A stretch of DNA of 64,000 nucleotides, from contig NZ_CP071090.1 in NCBI RefSeq assembly GCF_017301735.1, positions 3,152,001 to 3,216,000 of the forward strand, in the 5' to 3' direction. The notes beneath the pieces were generated by a model. The model saw only the letters and a program-made list of their open reading frames with translations. It was not told the origin of the DNA and made no database searches. Origin of the DNA: Pyxidicoccus parkwaysis. Its GTDB lineage: Bacteria; Myxococcota; Myxococcia; Myxococcales; Myxococcaceae. The position numbers and the translations under genes were made by a program. The first letter of the stretch is position 1, and every line of letters starts with the position of its first letter. Below, piece after piece: positions 54,644 to 62,978 of this stretch.

Positions 54644-55923
54644 GACTGCAGGCAGGGGAGGGAGAAGGCCACCTGGGCGCCAGCGCCCGGTGTCGAGTCG
54701 ACGATGAGCTGGCCACCGAGCTTCATGGCGCGCTCGCGCATGTTCAACAGGCCGTAGTGGCCGCGCGGCGTGCGGGCCGGGTCGAAGCCCTTGCCGTCGT
54801 CGCGAACGATGAGGTGGACGCGGTCCTCGCTGAAGTCGAGCCGCACCTGCACGCTCTTCGCCTCCGCGTGCTTCACCGCGTTGGAGAGCGACTCCTGGAG
54901 GATGCGGAACAGCGCGAGCTGCGCGTCCGGGGACAGCTTGCGCGGCAGGCCGGTGCGCTCGAAGCGGATGTCCAGGCCGGTGCGCTCGCGGAACGTCTTC
55001 GCGTAGTCCTCCAGGCCCTGCGCCAGCTCGAAGTCCTCGCGCATCATGCGCAGGTTGCGGCGCAGCTCCTCGATGGACTCCTCCGCGGTGGCCTTCAGCT
55101 CGCGAATCTCCGAGCGCAGCCCGTCCTCGCGCGCGAGGTTCAGGATGTACTCGGCCTGGATGATCATGGACGAGAGCGACGCGCCCAGGCCGTCATGGAT
55201 TTCGCGCGCCAGCCGGTTGCGCTCCTCCACCACGGCCAGCTCCTTCAAGTCTCCCTGGAGCGCCACCACCTCGCGGTGCGCGGTGGCCTCGCGCTCGTTC
55301 AGGTACACGAGCACGTAGACGATGATGAAGTTGAGCGCGAGGTACCAGAGCAGCGTCAAGAGCTCCACCGCCGTCACCGAGCGGTTGAGGAGCAGGTCGA
55401 GGCGCGTGGTAATCGGCAGCGCCAGCAGCGGCGGGAGGATGGCCAGCGGCTTGGGGTAGAGGATGGAGAACAGCGTGGTGAACAGGAGCTGCGTGGCCAG
55501 CAGCGGGCTCTGCAGACCGCCGCCCACCTGGGGCTTGACGATGAGGACCACGGTGATGGTCAGGTCCAGGCAGAGCGTGGTGTACGTCACCCAGCGGCCG
55601 GCCCTCGGGTGGTCGATGACGAGCAGGTTCGCGACGCTGTAGAGCAGCATCGTGAAGTAGCCCACGAAGGCGAACGGCCCGGTGAGGCCGAAGTAGCCGC
55701 TCCACGCGGGCACCGCGAGGATGAGCAGGCCCAGCGTGAGGAACATCATGCGCGCGTAGAAGAGCGCGCGGGCGCGGGCGACGAAGCGGTCCTGTTCCCA
55801 GGACGCGGTGGCCTGTTCGGCGGAGACGCTGTCCGTGAGCTTGCGGCGCTCCAGCACTTCCCGCACGCGGGCGCGCAAGTCGTTGGCTGGCGTCTCCTCG
55901 CCCAGTGCGAGATGGGGGTTCAT
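54640..55923 (-). CDS. NarX/DesK-type sensor histidine kinase
   Basis: A 427-residue membrane kinase: six or so N-terminal helices, a short linker, then a HisKA_3 domain with the phospho-His in LAREIHDGLG and an ATPase domain (LRILQESLSNAVKHA, DDGKGFD, GHYGLLNMRERA). No extracellular sensor domain is visible, so the signal is probably sensed in the membrane. It pairs with the regulator gene just downstream. ATG is at 55923. Confidence 0.95.
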   Translation of the reverse strand: MNPHLALGEETPANDLRARVREVLERRKLTDSVSAEQATASWEQDRFVARARALFYARMMFLTLGLLILAVPAWSGYFGLTGPFAFVGYFTMLLYSVANLLVIDHPRAGRWVTYTTLCLDLTITVVLIVKPQVGGGLQSPLLATQLLFTTLFSILYPKPLAILPPLLALPITTRLDLLLNRSVTAVELLTLLWYLALNFIIVYVLVYLNEREATAHREVVALQGDLKELAVVEERNRLAREIHDGLGASLSSMIIQAEYILNLAREDGLRSEIRELKATAEESIEELRRNLRMMREDFELAQGLEDYAKTFRERTGLDIRFERTGLPRKLSPDAQLALFRILQESLSNAVKHAEAKSVQVRLDFSEDRVHLIVRDDGKGFDPARTPRGHYGLLNMRERAMKLGGQLIVDSTPGAGAQVAFSLPCLQS

Positions 55924-56038
55924 CGGGCAGGCAGCTTACGAGAGCGACCGGGGGGGCGGAAACCCGGGGCATGGCTCGCCTTCCTCCCGGGTGGGGGAGG
56001 AGGCTGGAATTCCGCCGCCGCGCGTCACCCCGCCCGCG

Positions 56039-56482
56039 TCACTTCGCGCAGGCCTGACGAGCCTCGGGCTTGCGCTGGAAGACGTACTCCATCCGGTCCT
56101 TCGTCTCGCCCGTGCGCTCGTCGAAGAGCGGAGTGCCGCCCGCGTACATGGTGCCTTCCGGGTGGCCGTACTTGTCCAGGCCGTGCTCCTGGAGCCAGCG
56201 GTCCACGCAGGCCTCCATGGACTGGTGGTCGCCCCCCTTCGCCATTCCGCCCGCGTCCTTGGAGGCGGTACCCCCGTCGGAAGTGAGAGCCCCGCGCGAG
56301 GTGCCTGTCTGGGCGCCATCCGAGGGGGCGCCCGAGTCCTTCACGGCCTCCATGGCGTCGCGAGGGTCCGGCTGGGCGGAGGACGCGTCGGTGGGGCCGG
56401 GGCCCTCGCCCGTGTTCTTGTGGCAGCCGACCGCCAGGAAGAGGGCGGTGGAAAAGACGAGCACGCCGGTCAGGTTTTTCAT
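56039..56482 (-). CDS. Small hypothetical lipoprotein
   Basis: A 147-residue protein with a lipobox signal (FLAVGC). The middle is Gly/Ser/Asp-rich (a flexible linker); the C-terminal 55 residues have an ordered look (MEACVDRWLQEHGLDKYGHPEGTMYAGG) and end QACAK. No family recognised. A gap of 115 bases separates it from the kinase start, where nothing notable was seen. Confidence 0.65.
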   Translation of the reverse strand: MKNLTGVLVFSTALFLAVGCHKNTGEGPGPTDASSAQPDPRDAMEAVKDSGAPSDGAQTGTSRGALTSDGGTASKDAGGMAKGGDHQSMEACVDRWLQEHGLDKYGHPEGTMYAGGTPLFDERTGETKDRMEYVFQRKPEARQACAK

Positions 56483-56603
56483 ATGTCCTGGCTGGTGAGG
56501 TCCGCGTCGAAGCGGCACGGTGGGTAGGGCCTGCGCCCTTTTCACGGTGGACGCAGGGGCACGCACCTTATTCGCTTCCGACCCCGCGCGAAGGGGCAAT
56601 CCG

Positions 56604-57380
56604 ATGCACGGGCACGATACCGACCATCATCCCCGCATCCCCCACGCCTCCCGGCTCGAGCGCGCCCGGGTGCTCCTGGTGGGCGCCGGCGGCCTGGGCT
56701 GTCCGGCATCGCTCGCACTGGCGCAGGCGGGTGTCGGCCACCTGACGCTCGCGGATCCGGACCGCGTGGACGTGACGAACCTGCCGCGCCAGCTCTGGCA
56801 CCGGCCTTCCGACGTGGGCCGCAACAAGGCCGAGTCCGCCGTGGCGGGCCTGGCGCGTGCGTTCCCCACGCTGTCAACGGAGGCCCTGCCGGAGCGCGTG
56901 GACGCGGGCAACGCCGAGGCGCTGTTCCGCGCGCACGACGCCGTCATCGACGCCACGGACGGCGTGTACACCAAGTTCTTCCTGTCGGACGTGGCGGTGC
57001 TCACGGGCGTGCCGTTGATCTACGGCGGTGTGCTGCGCATGCAGGGCCAGGCGATGCGAGTGGATCCACAGGGGCCGTGCCTGCGCTGTCTCTACGAGTC
57101 GCCGCCTCCGCCGGACGCGGTGCCCACGTGCGCGCAGGCGGGAGTGCTGGGCTCGCTCGCGGGGCTGGTGGGAGCGGTGCAGGCCATGCTCGCGCTGGAG
57201 TTGCTGTCCGGCGCCGCGCGCTCCATCCCGGGCGAGGCCACGCTGCACGTGCTGGACGGGGTGTCCCTGCTGGGCCGCCGGGTCCGCGTGGAGCGCGCGC
57301 CGGACTGCCCGGGCTGCCGCGTCACCGCCGTCCCGGAGTATCCGGAAGCGGCGCGGGAGACCGGGGAGTGTGGAAGGTGA
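56604..57380 (+). CDS. ThiF/MoeB-family E1-like adenylating enzyme
   Basis: A 258-residue ThiF/MoeB-type enzyme: GAGGLG nucleotide site (27-32), the NLPRQLWH arginine-containing motif, Cys in PTCAQAGVLG, and two CxxC zinc pairs (CLRC, CPGC). It adenylates the C-terminus of a ubiquitin-like carrier, here most likely the MoaD/ThiS-like protein three genes on. AAGGGG lies just before ATG. It leads a run of sulfur-transfer genes on the plus strand, 121 bases from the divergent lipoprotein gene. Confidence 0.92.
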   Translation: MHGHDTDHHPRIPHASRLERARVLLVGAGGLGCPASLALAQAGVGHLTLADPDRVDVTNLPRQLWHRPSDVGRNKAESAVAGLARAFPTLSTEALPERVDAGNAEALFRAHDAVIDATDGVYTKFFLSDVAVLTGVPLIYGGVLRMQGQAMRVDPQGPCLRCLYESPPPPDAVPTCAQAGVLGSLAGLVGAVQAMLALELLSGAARSIPGEATLHVLDGVSLLGRRVRVERAPDCPGCRVTAVPEYPEAARETGECGR

Positions 57381-57511
57381 CTCCCGAGATTCACGGCGAC
57401 CGCAGCGAGCGTGTGCCGGAGGCCGACGCTCGAGTGAGCGGAGGCCGGTTGCCCACGATGACGCCGGGCACCTCATCCGGTGCCGACGCTGAAGAACCTG
57501 GAGGCAGAGGC

Positions 57512-57751
57512 ATGTCCGACGTGAGGGCCACGCTCGACATCACCCGCGAGGTCTGCCCGATGACCTACGTTCGCACCAAGCTGAAGCTGGAGTCGCTGGA
57601 GCCGGGCGCGCTCTTGGAGGTGGTCCTCCGGGGCACCGAGCCGCTGAAGAACGTGCCCCGCAACGCGCGCGACGAGGGACACGAGGTCGTCTCCCTGGAG
57701 CCGCGCCCCGACGGGACGCACGTGCTGCTCCTTCGCAAGCAGGGACGGTGA
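57512..57751 (+). CDS. tusA: TusA-family sulfur carrier
   Basis: A 79-residue TusA-like protein: REVCPMTYVRTKLKLESL with the CPM-type cysteine that carries persulfide sulfur, and the second strand LEVVLRG. GGAGG lies seven bases before the ATG. It sits between the E1-like gene and the MoaD-like gene (3-base gap) and probably feeds sulfur to the carrier made by them. The frame is open upstream; another ATG at 57458 would add 18 residues. Confidence 0.9.
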   Translation: MSDVRATLDITREVCPMTYVRTKLKLESLEPGALLEVVLRGTEPLKNVPRNARDEGHEVVSLEPRPDGTHVLLLRKQGR

Positions 57752-57754
57752 GCC

Positions 57755-58027
57755 ATGGCGACCATCCGCATTCCGACCCCGATGCGCACCTTCACGCGCA
57801 ACCAGTCCGAGGTGACGGCCTCCGGCGCAACCGTGCGCGAGGTGCTGAAGGACCTGGACGCGCGCTTCCCCGGCATTGGCGCCCGCGTCCTCGATGAGCG
57901 CGGCGCCGTGCGCCGCTACGTCAACGTCTTCCTCAACGACGAGGACATCCGCGCCCTGCGCGAGTTGGACACGCCGGTGGCGGACACCGACAGGCTCACC
58001 CTCATCCCCGCCATGGCGGGAGGCTGA
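57755..58027 (+). CDS. MoaD/ThiS-like sulfur carrier ending in Gly-Gly
   Basis: A 90-residue beta-grasp protein of the MoaD/ThiS/CysO type. It begins IRIPTPMRTF and ends IPAMAGG; the terminal Gly-Gly is the part adenylated and thiolated by an E1 enzyme. It starts three bases after the TusA stop, so the two are coupled. With the JAMM peptidase nearby it resembles the CysO carrier of the M. tuberculosis cysteine route, although no cysteine synthase gene is in the window. Confidence 0.92.
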   Translation: MATIRIPTPMRTFTRNQSEVTASGATVREVLKDLDARFPGIGARVLDERGAVRRYVNVFLNDEDIRALRELDTPVADTDRLTLIPAMAGG

Positions 58028-58036
58028 AGGCCCGTC

Positions 58037-58678
58037 ATGGCGCTGCGAGAAGATCAGATCCTCCGCTACTCCCGGCAGATCCTCTTGCGCGAGGTGGGCG
58101 GACGCGGACAGGAAGCACTGCTGGCAGTCCCGGCGCGCGTGGATGCCACCGGTGCCTCGGGGATGACGGCCGCGGCGTACCTCGCCGGGAGCGGCACGCC
58201 GGTGGCGGGCCTGGGTGCGTTGACGCTCGGCCCCTGGGCGCCCGGCTTCCTCGTGCCGGCGGAGGCCGTGGGTCGCCCCGCGGTGGAGGCCCTGGCTGAG
58301 GCGGTGCCCCAATTCAACCCGGACGCGGTTGGATCCACGCGGGGTGGGGGACTGGTGGCGGAGTTGCCCTCCGGCTGGAGCGGTGACGCCCCCTGGGTGG
58401 CCCTGGGCGGCGACGGCATGCGCGCGGCCGTCGTCTTCCGGAGCGCCGACGGCTGCGTCTGGTGCTTCGGCGAGACGGTGCGGCACCTCGTCCAGCCCCC
58501 GGATGGTGCGCTGGGAGTGGCGCTGGGAGCGCTGGGGGCGCTCGTCTTCCAGCGGCTGCGGCTGGGCCTGGGGCCCGCGCTGGGCGGCCGCTGGCTGGCG
58601 GCCCCTGGAGTCGTGGAAGAGATGGAGGTGCGGAAGTGTGCCCGGTGCGCCGGGAGCCCGGGGCCGTCCCGGCCGTGA
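58037..58678 (+). CDS. Degenerate E1-like (ThiF-type) protein
   Basis: A 213-residue protein that starts exactly like an E1 enzyme (RYSRQILLREVGGRGQEAL). The nucleotide loop that should follow (GxGGLG) reads DATGASGMT, and the NLxRQ motif is missing, so ATP-dependent adenylation is unlikely. A glycine-rich region and a closing CARC pair remain. It may be a non-catalytic partner or a decayed copy. Nine bases separate it from the carrier gene. Its end overlaps the JAMM gene. Confidence 0.75.
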   Translation: MALREDQILRYSRQILLREVGGRGQEALLAVPARVDATGASGMTAAAYLAGSGTPVAGLGALTLGPWAPGFLVPAEAVGRPAVEALAEAVPQFNPDAVGSTRGGGLVAELPSGWSGDAPWVALGGDGMRAAVVFRSADGCVWCFGETVRHLVQPPDGALGVALGALGALVFQRLRLGLGPALGGRWLAAPGVVEEMEVRKCARCAGSPGPSRP

Positions 58679-59103
58679 TCCGCTGGCCCGAGCCCGGCTG
58701 GCCGCAGGGTGTCCGCGACGCGGTGGTGCGCCACCTGGAGGCTTCGTACCCGCACGAGGGCTGCGGCGTCGTGTTGCGGGCCCGTGACGAGGGCGCCTGG
58801 CGCGTCCGCCCGCTGCGCAACGTGTCCATCTCGCCCCGCACCGCCTACGCCTTCGCCCCCGAGGAGTGGCTGGCCGTCTCTCTCGAGGCGGACGCACGGG
58901 GAGAGCGTGTGGTGTGCGTATTCCACTCTCACGTGGAAGCCCCTGCCACGTTCTCCCTGGAAGACTCCCTCCGAGCAGCCCCGGAAGGTCTGCCGCTGCT
59001 ACCCGGAGTTTCCTACCTCATCGGATCCGTACACCGAGGCTGTGTTACCTGCGTGTCGGAGTACGAGTGGGAGGGGGGCGTTTTCAGGCTCAGAGAGGCC
59101 TGA
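58636..59103 (+). CDS. JAMM/MPN+ metallopeptidase
   Basis: An MPN+ protein with a complete JAMM site: Glu in PHEGCG, then HSH followed by Ser and Asp in TFSLED at the family spacing. Such enzymes remove groups from the C-terminus of ubiquitin-like sulfur carriers (Mec of M. tuberculosis frees cysteine from CysO). GTG 58636 is used, with GGAGG seven bases away. GTG 58675 overlapping the stop of the previous gene (GTGA) is equally possible and gives 142 residues. Confidence 0.88.
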   Translation: MCPVRREPGAVPAVIRWPEPGWPQGVRDAVVRHLEASYPHEGCGVVLRARDEGAWRVRPLRNVSISPRTAYAFAPEEWLAVSLEADARGERVVCVFHSHVEAPATFSLEDSLRAAPEGLPLLPGVSYLIGSVHRGCVTCVSEYEWEGGVFRLREA

Positions 59104-59162
59104 AAAAGTCATTTCATAAACGAAAAAGCCATGTGTCGGCAGGCACTTGGCTGGCCGCTCAC

Positions 59163-59218
59163 CCCACCTGCGGAAAGGTGGGCGCGAATTGTCAAGTGAG
59201 GGGGTTTTCGTCTATAAC
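59163..59218 (+). promoter_or_regulatory. Sigma-70-like promoter with an adjacent upstream hairpin
   Basis: TTGTCA (59189-59194) and TATAAC (59213-59218), 18 bases apart, form the clearest housekeeping promoter in the window. It predicts a 5' leader of about 70 bases for the gene at 59297. A 7-bp hairpin (CCCACCT/AGGTGGG, 59163-59182) lies just upstream and could be an operator or the end of the previous transcript. Confidence 0.6.
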
Positions 59219-59296
59219 CGCGCGCATCTTCTGGATCTGCGGCGTCCACACGCAGCTTGCAAGAAGCGCTCCGGACGCAGGGAGTTGAACAGGCTT

Positions 59297-60088
59297 ATGG
59301 CCCCCAACACTGGTTTCACCCTCTGGCTGACCGGCATGTCCGGGACCGGGAAGAGCACGACGGCTGCCTACATCGCGGCGCGCCTGCGGCAGGTTGGCCG
59401 CAACGTGGAGATCCTCGACGAGGGCGAGCTCGGCGAGGCGCTCTGGGCGGGTCTGAGTGACGCGAAGGATGACCGCATCACGGTGGTGAAGCGGCTCGGC
59501 TTCGTGGCGAATCTCCTGACCCGGAACGGCGTGGCCGCGCTGGTGCCCTGCGTGAGCCCCTACAAGGCGGGCCGCGAGGAGAACCGCCGCAGCATCGGCC
59601 GCTACGTTGAAGTCTACGTGGACTGCCCGACGGAGACGCTCATCGAGCGCGACTCCACGGGTCGCTACAAGAAGGCGCTCAACGGGGAGATCCCCAACTT
59701 CATCGGCATCACCGAGCCGTACGAGCCGCCCAACTCGCCGGAGGTGACCATCCACTCCGACACCGAGTCGATCGAGGACGGCGCGGCGAAGATCTTCCAG
59801 TCGCTCCTGGACCTTGGCTACATGACCACGGAGGAGCTGAAGATCATCACCGGCAAGAAGATGAAGGCCAACCCGCTGCCGGCGAAGGGCGAGAAGCCCG
59901 AGAAGGCGGAGAAGGGCGCGGCCAAGGCGGACAAGGGCGCCAAGGCGCGTCGCGGTGACGAGGCCCGTCCGGCGGCCAAGGCGCCGAAGGCGGACAAGGG
60001 CGCCAAGGCGCGTCCGGCCACGCGCGCGGCCCGGGTGGCCAAGCCGGCGGCCGCCGCCAAGAAGCCCGCGAAGAACAAGGCCCGCTGA
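59297..60088 (+). CDS. APS-kinase-like (CysC) protein with basic Lys/Ala-rich tail
   Basis: A 263-residue protein. Residues 1-180 follow APS kinase: Walker A GMSGTGKST (13-21), the CVSPYK and YVDCP strands, RDSTGRYKKA and IGITEPYEPP. The usual DGD loop after the second strand reads DEGELG (41-46), so substrate binding may differ. From residue 190 the tail is lysine/alanine/proline rich with repeats (ADKGAKARP), like histone H1-type tails, and may bind nucleic acid. It has its own promoter upstream and sits after the JAMM gene. Confidence 0.85.
   Translation: MAPNTGFTLWLTGMSGTGKSTTAAYIAARLRQVGRNVEILDEGELGEALWAGLSDAKDDRITVVKRLGFVANLLTRNGVAALVPCVSPYKAGREENRRSIGRYVEVYVDCPTETLIERDSTGRYKKALNGEIPNFIGITEPYEPPNSPEVTIHSDTESIEDGAAKIFQSLLDLGYMTTEELKIITGKKMKANPLPAKGEKPEKAEKGAAKADKGAKARRGDEARPAAKAPKADKGAKARPATRAARVAKPAAAAKKPAKNKAR
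59924..60013 (+). repeat. 27-bp direct repeat in the basic tail
   Basis: The same 27 bases occur at 59924-59950 and 59987-60013, exactly 63 bases (21 codons) apart, encoding KADKGAKAR twice. It suggests that the tail grew by in-frame duplication. Confidence 0.9.
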
Positions 60089-60126
60089 AAAGCGACGGGC
60101 CGTCGGGCCCGCGTTCGCCACGGTGT

Positions 60127-60180
60127 GAAGGGCTCCTGGTTGCCGCGTCTTCCGCGTGCAATCCGGGGCCCTTCCGTTTT
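60127..60180 (+). terminator. Strong intrinsic terminator or attenuator before larE
   Basis: GAAGGGCTCC (60127-60136) pairs with GGGGCCCTTC (60165-60174), with one G-U pair. The loop forms an inner GGTTGC/GCAATC stem and a CGCG/CGCG stem. TTTT (60177-60180) follows. It is placed 39 bases past the kinase-like gene. The larE ribosome site AGGAG begins at the very next base, so read-through or antitermination must be needed if larE is read from upstream. Confidence 0.8.
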
Positions 60181-60191
60181 AGGAGTTGCCC

Positions 60192-61088
60192 ATGCTGAGC
60201 CCAGAGAGAATCCAGAGCCTGTGTGAGTCCTCGCGCCCGAAGCTGGAGGCCATGCGTGCGGCGCTGCGCGCCCAGGGCAGTGCGCTGGTGGCGTTCTCCG
60301 GAGGTGTGGACTCCACCTTCGTGCTGAAGGTGGCGGTGGAGGAATTGGGCGAGCGGGCGCTGGCGCTCACCGCGCTGTCCGCGTCCGTGGCGCCCGAGGA
60401 GGCTCAGGAGGCGAGGGAGCTCGCGGAGCGCATTGGAGCCCGGCACGTGGTGGTGGGGAGCAACGAATTGGCCAATCCGCAGTACGCGGCCAACCCCACC
60501 AACCGGTGCTACTTCTGCAAGACGGAGCTGTACGACCTCTGCGAGGCCCGCCGGAAGGAGCTGGGGCTGGCGGTGGTGCTGGACGGCTTCAACGCGGACG
60601 ACTTCAAGGACCACCGGCCCGGCCACAAGGCGGCGCAGGAGCACAAGGTGGTGTCTCCGCTGGCGCAGGCGGGGCTGACGAAGGAGGAGATTCGCGCCTG
60701 GAGCCAGTCGCTGGGGCTGCCCACCTGGGACAAGCCGCAGATGGCGTGCCTGGCGTCGCGGATTCCGTACGGCACGGCGGTGACGCGGGACAGGCTCCTG
60801 CAGATTGCCGCCGCCGAGTCCGAGCTGCGCAAGCTGGGCTTCCGTCAGTTCCGGGTGCGCTACCACCAGGAGGTGGCGCGGCTGGAGGTGGCGGCCGAGG
60901 AGTACGAGCGCTTCCTGGCCGTGGACGTGCGGCAGAAGGTCAACGCGGCGTTCCTGGCGCTGGGGTTCAAGTTCGTGGCGCTGGATTTGGAGCCGTTCCG
61001 CTCGGGCCGCATGAACGAGGCGGCCGGTGTGGCGCGGCCGGCGGCTTCCGGCAAGACGGAGGGCTTCTCCCTTCCGGTGGTGAGCTGA
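60192..61088 (+). CDS. larE: LarE-family ATP-dependent sulfur transferase
   Basis: A 298-residue PP-loop ATPase: SGGVDS (36-41), and three cysteines, Cys106 and Cys109 in NRCYFCK and Cys186 in ACLASR. The single-Cys LarE gives its sulfur away and is destroyed; the three-Cys type holds an iron-sulfur cluster and works catalytically, and this one looks like the latter. LarE inserts sulfur into the nickel-pincer cofactor of LarA-type enzymes. AGGAG lies six bases before ATG. larB/larC are not visible here. Confidence 0.9.
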   Translation: MLSPERIQSLCESSRPKLEAMRAALRAQGSALVAFSGGVDSTFVLKVAVEELGERALALTALSASVAPEEAQEARELAERIGARHVVVGSNELANPQYAANPTNRCYFCKTELYDLCEARRKELGLAVVLDGFNADDFKDHRPGHKAAQEHKVVSPLAQAGLTKEEIRAWSQSLGLPTWDKPQMACLASRIPYGTAVTRDRLLQIAAAESELRKLGFRQFRVRYHQEVARLEVAAEEYERFLAVDVRQKVNAAFLALGFKFVALDLEPFRSGRMNEAAGVARPAASGKTEGFSLPVVS

Positions 61089-61157
61089 CGACCTCTTGCT
61101 CCGTGGTTGAGTGAAAGCTGCCTGCGCGAGGATCGCCGCACGGCGATGCGCTCACGG

Positions 61158-62978
61158 TTACGGTCCAGTAACGAGCCGGATGCCGCGCTCCCGCTCCAGA
61201 GCGGTGCGCGCGCCTTCGGACACAGCCGTCCGGCGCAGGTCCAGCTCTCGCAGCAGGGGCAGCGCACGTAGTGCGGACATGCCCGCATCCGTGACCTTCG
61301 TGCGCGTCAGGTAGAGCGTGCGCAGCGAGACCGGCAGCAGGGGAAGCGCCTCGTCGCCGATGGGCACTCCTCCGAGGTTCAGCCAGCCGAGCTGCTTGAG
61401 GCCCCGAAGCGCGCGCACACCGTCCGCCTCCAGCGACGTCGCTCCCAGGTCGAGCGTGACGAGGCGCGGGAGCTGCTGGAGCCGGACCAGTCCCGAGCCG
61501 TTGACGAGCGTCAGCGCGACATGGAGGGACTCCAGCTCCTGCAATGCGGAGAGTTGTCCCAGCCCCACGTCCGTGAGGAGCGTGCGCTCGACGCGCAGCG
61601 AACGGAGCTGGGGGAGTGCCACGAGGTGCGGGACCCACTCGTCGTTGAAGCCCGTCCGGCTCAGGTCCAGGTGCCGAAGGGCAGCTCGCTGGCCCAGGTT
61701 CTTCAGTCCATCAATGCCAACGGGCGTGGCGGCGAGGTCGAGCCGGGAGAGCCGTTGCAGCGGCGCCAGTGTCGCGAGCGAGGCATCGTCCACCTTGAGG
61801 CTTGCGAGTCCGAGCACCTCCAGCGTTCCCAGGCCCGCCAGCTCCGCGAGGCCTGCTCCCGTGACGGAGGTTCGGGACAGGTCCAGCTCGCGAAGGCGCG
61901 AAAGTCCTCGCAGATGCCGCAGCGCCGCGTCGCCCACGCGGGTGTCATCGAGTTGGAGGACCTCCAGCCGCGCAAGCCCGGCGAGATGACGGAGCCCCGG
62001 CCCGCGCACGTGCGCCTTGGTCAGCACCAGTGCACGCAGTGCCTCCAGTCCCGCGAGGTGCACGAGCCCCTCATCCGTCACTCGCGTGCTCCCCAGGTGA
62101 AGCGCTTCGAGTGCGCGCAGCCCCGCCACATGCGCGAGCCCTGCGTCGGAGACCTCCGTCCGCGCGAGTCCCAGCCACGTCAGGCCAGGCATTCCATCGA
62201 GCGCGACAAGGCCCGCGTTCGTCACGCGAGTCCCGCTCAGGATGAGCGTGCGCAGATGCGCTCCAGGCACGGAGACGAGGAGCGCGTCATCCACTGCCGT
62301 GTCCGAGAGGTCCAGCCACTCCAGCTCCGTCTGCGCCGCGAGCAGCCCCAGTCCCTTCGTGCTCACCGCCGTGCCTGCCAACGAGACACGCCGAAGCGTG
62401 GTGAGCCCGGAGAGCGAAGCGAGTCCCTTGGCGGAAACGGAAGTCTCATCCAGCCGCAGCGTGGCGAGCCGATGCATTCCCTGGAGATGGACGAGCCCGG
62501 CATCCGTCACCCGGGTGCCATTGAGATGCAGCGCCTCCAGCCACGTCGCTCCCTGGATGGCGGCCAGATGCGCATCGCCGAAGCCCGTGCCGGAGAGCTG
62601 GAGTGACACCACGGCGGTGCCTTCCAGCAGCGGCGTCAGCAGGGCAGGGTCAGGAAGCCCCACGTCCCCGAAGGAGAGCCCGGGCACGCGGTACTCGCGC
62701 AGCACTGCGGACAGCGCGCGGGCTTCGTCCACGGTGCGCATGGGCTCCAGCGGCTCCGCGAACCAATCTCCCGAGTCAGGCGGCTGGAACGCGGAGGTGC
62801 CCGGTGGCAGCACGGCCCACTCGGAAGAAGCTCCATCCGCCTGGAGCCGGTACACCTTGAGCAGGGGGCGCTGAGGTGGAGGAGGGGAGGGAGCCGGAGT
62901 CGGCGCGGGAGGTGTAACAGTGGCGCAGCTCAGTGCGAGCATCAGCAGCCCAGCGAACCGCAACATCCGACAACCCAC
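61158..62978 (-). CDS. Leucine-rich-repeat lipoprotein
   Basis: A 606-residue protein: a lipobox-like signal (LALSC), a proline-rich stretch, then about twenty leucine-rich repeats of 24 residues with the pattern LxxLxLxxTxVTDAGL, typical of the ribonuclease-inhibitor-like LRR group. Surface-exposed binding or adhesion is likely; the partner is unknown. GTG 62978 has GAGGAGG seven bases upstream; ATG 62966 is an alternative. It is divergent from the right-edge NRPS. Confidence 0.88.
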   Translation of the reverse strand: MGCRMLRFAGLLMLALSCATVTPPAPTPAPSPPPPQRPLLKVYRLQADGASSEWAVLPPGTSAFQPPDSGDWFAEPLEPMRTVDEARALSAVLREYRVPGLSFGDVGLPDPALLTPLLEGTAVVSLQLSGTGFGDAHLAAIQGATWLEALHLNGTRVTDAGLVHLQGMHRLATLRLDETSVSAKGLASLSGLTTLRRVSLAGTAVSTKGLGLLAAQTELEWLDLSDTAVDDALLVSVPGAHLRTLILSGTRVTNAGLVALDGMPGLTWLGLARTEVSDAGLAHVAGLRALEALHLGSTRVTDEGLVHLAGLEALRALVLTKAHVRGPGLRHLAGLARLEVLQLDDTRVGDAALRHLRGLSRLRELDLSRTSVTGAGLAELAGLGTLEVLGLASLKVDDASLATLAPLQRLSRLDLAATPVGIDGLKNLGQRAALRHLDLSRTGFNDEWVPHLVALPQLRSLRVERTLLTDVGLGQLSALQELESLHVALTLVNGSGLVRLQQLPRLVTLDLGATSLEADGVRALRGLKQLGWLNLGGVPIGDEALPLLPVSLRTLYLTRTKVTDAGMSALRALPLLRELDLRRTAVSEGARTALERERGIRLVTGP

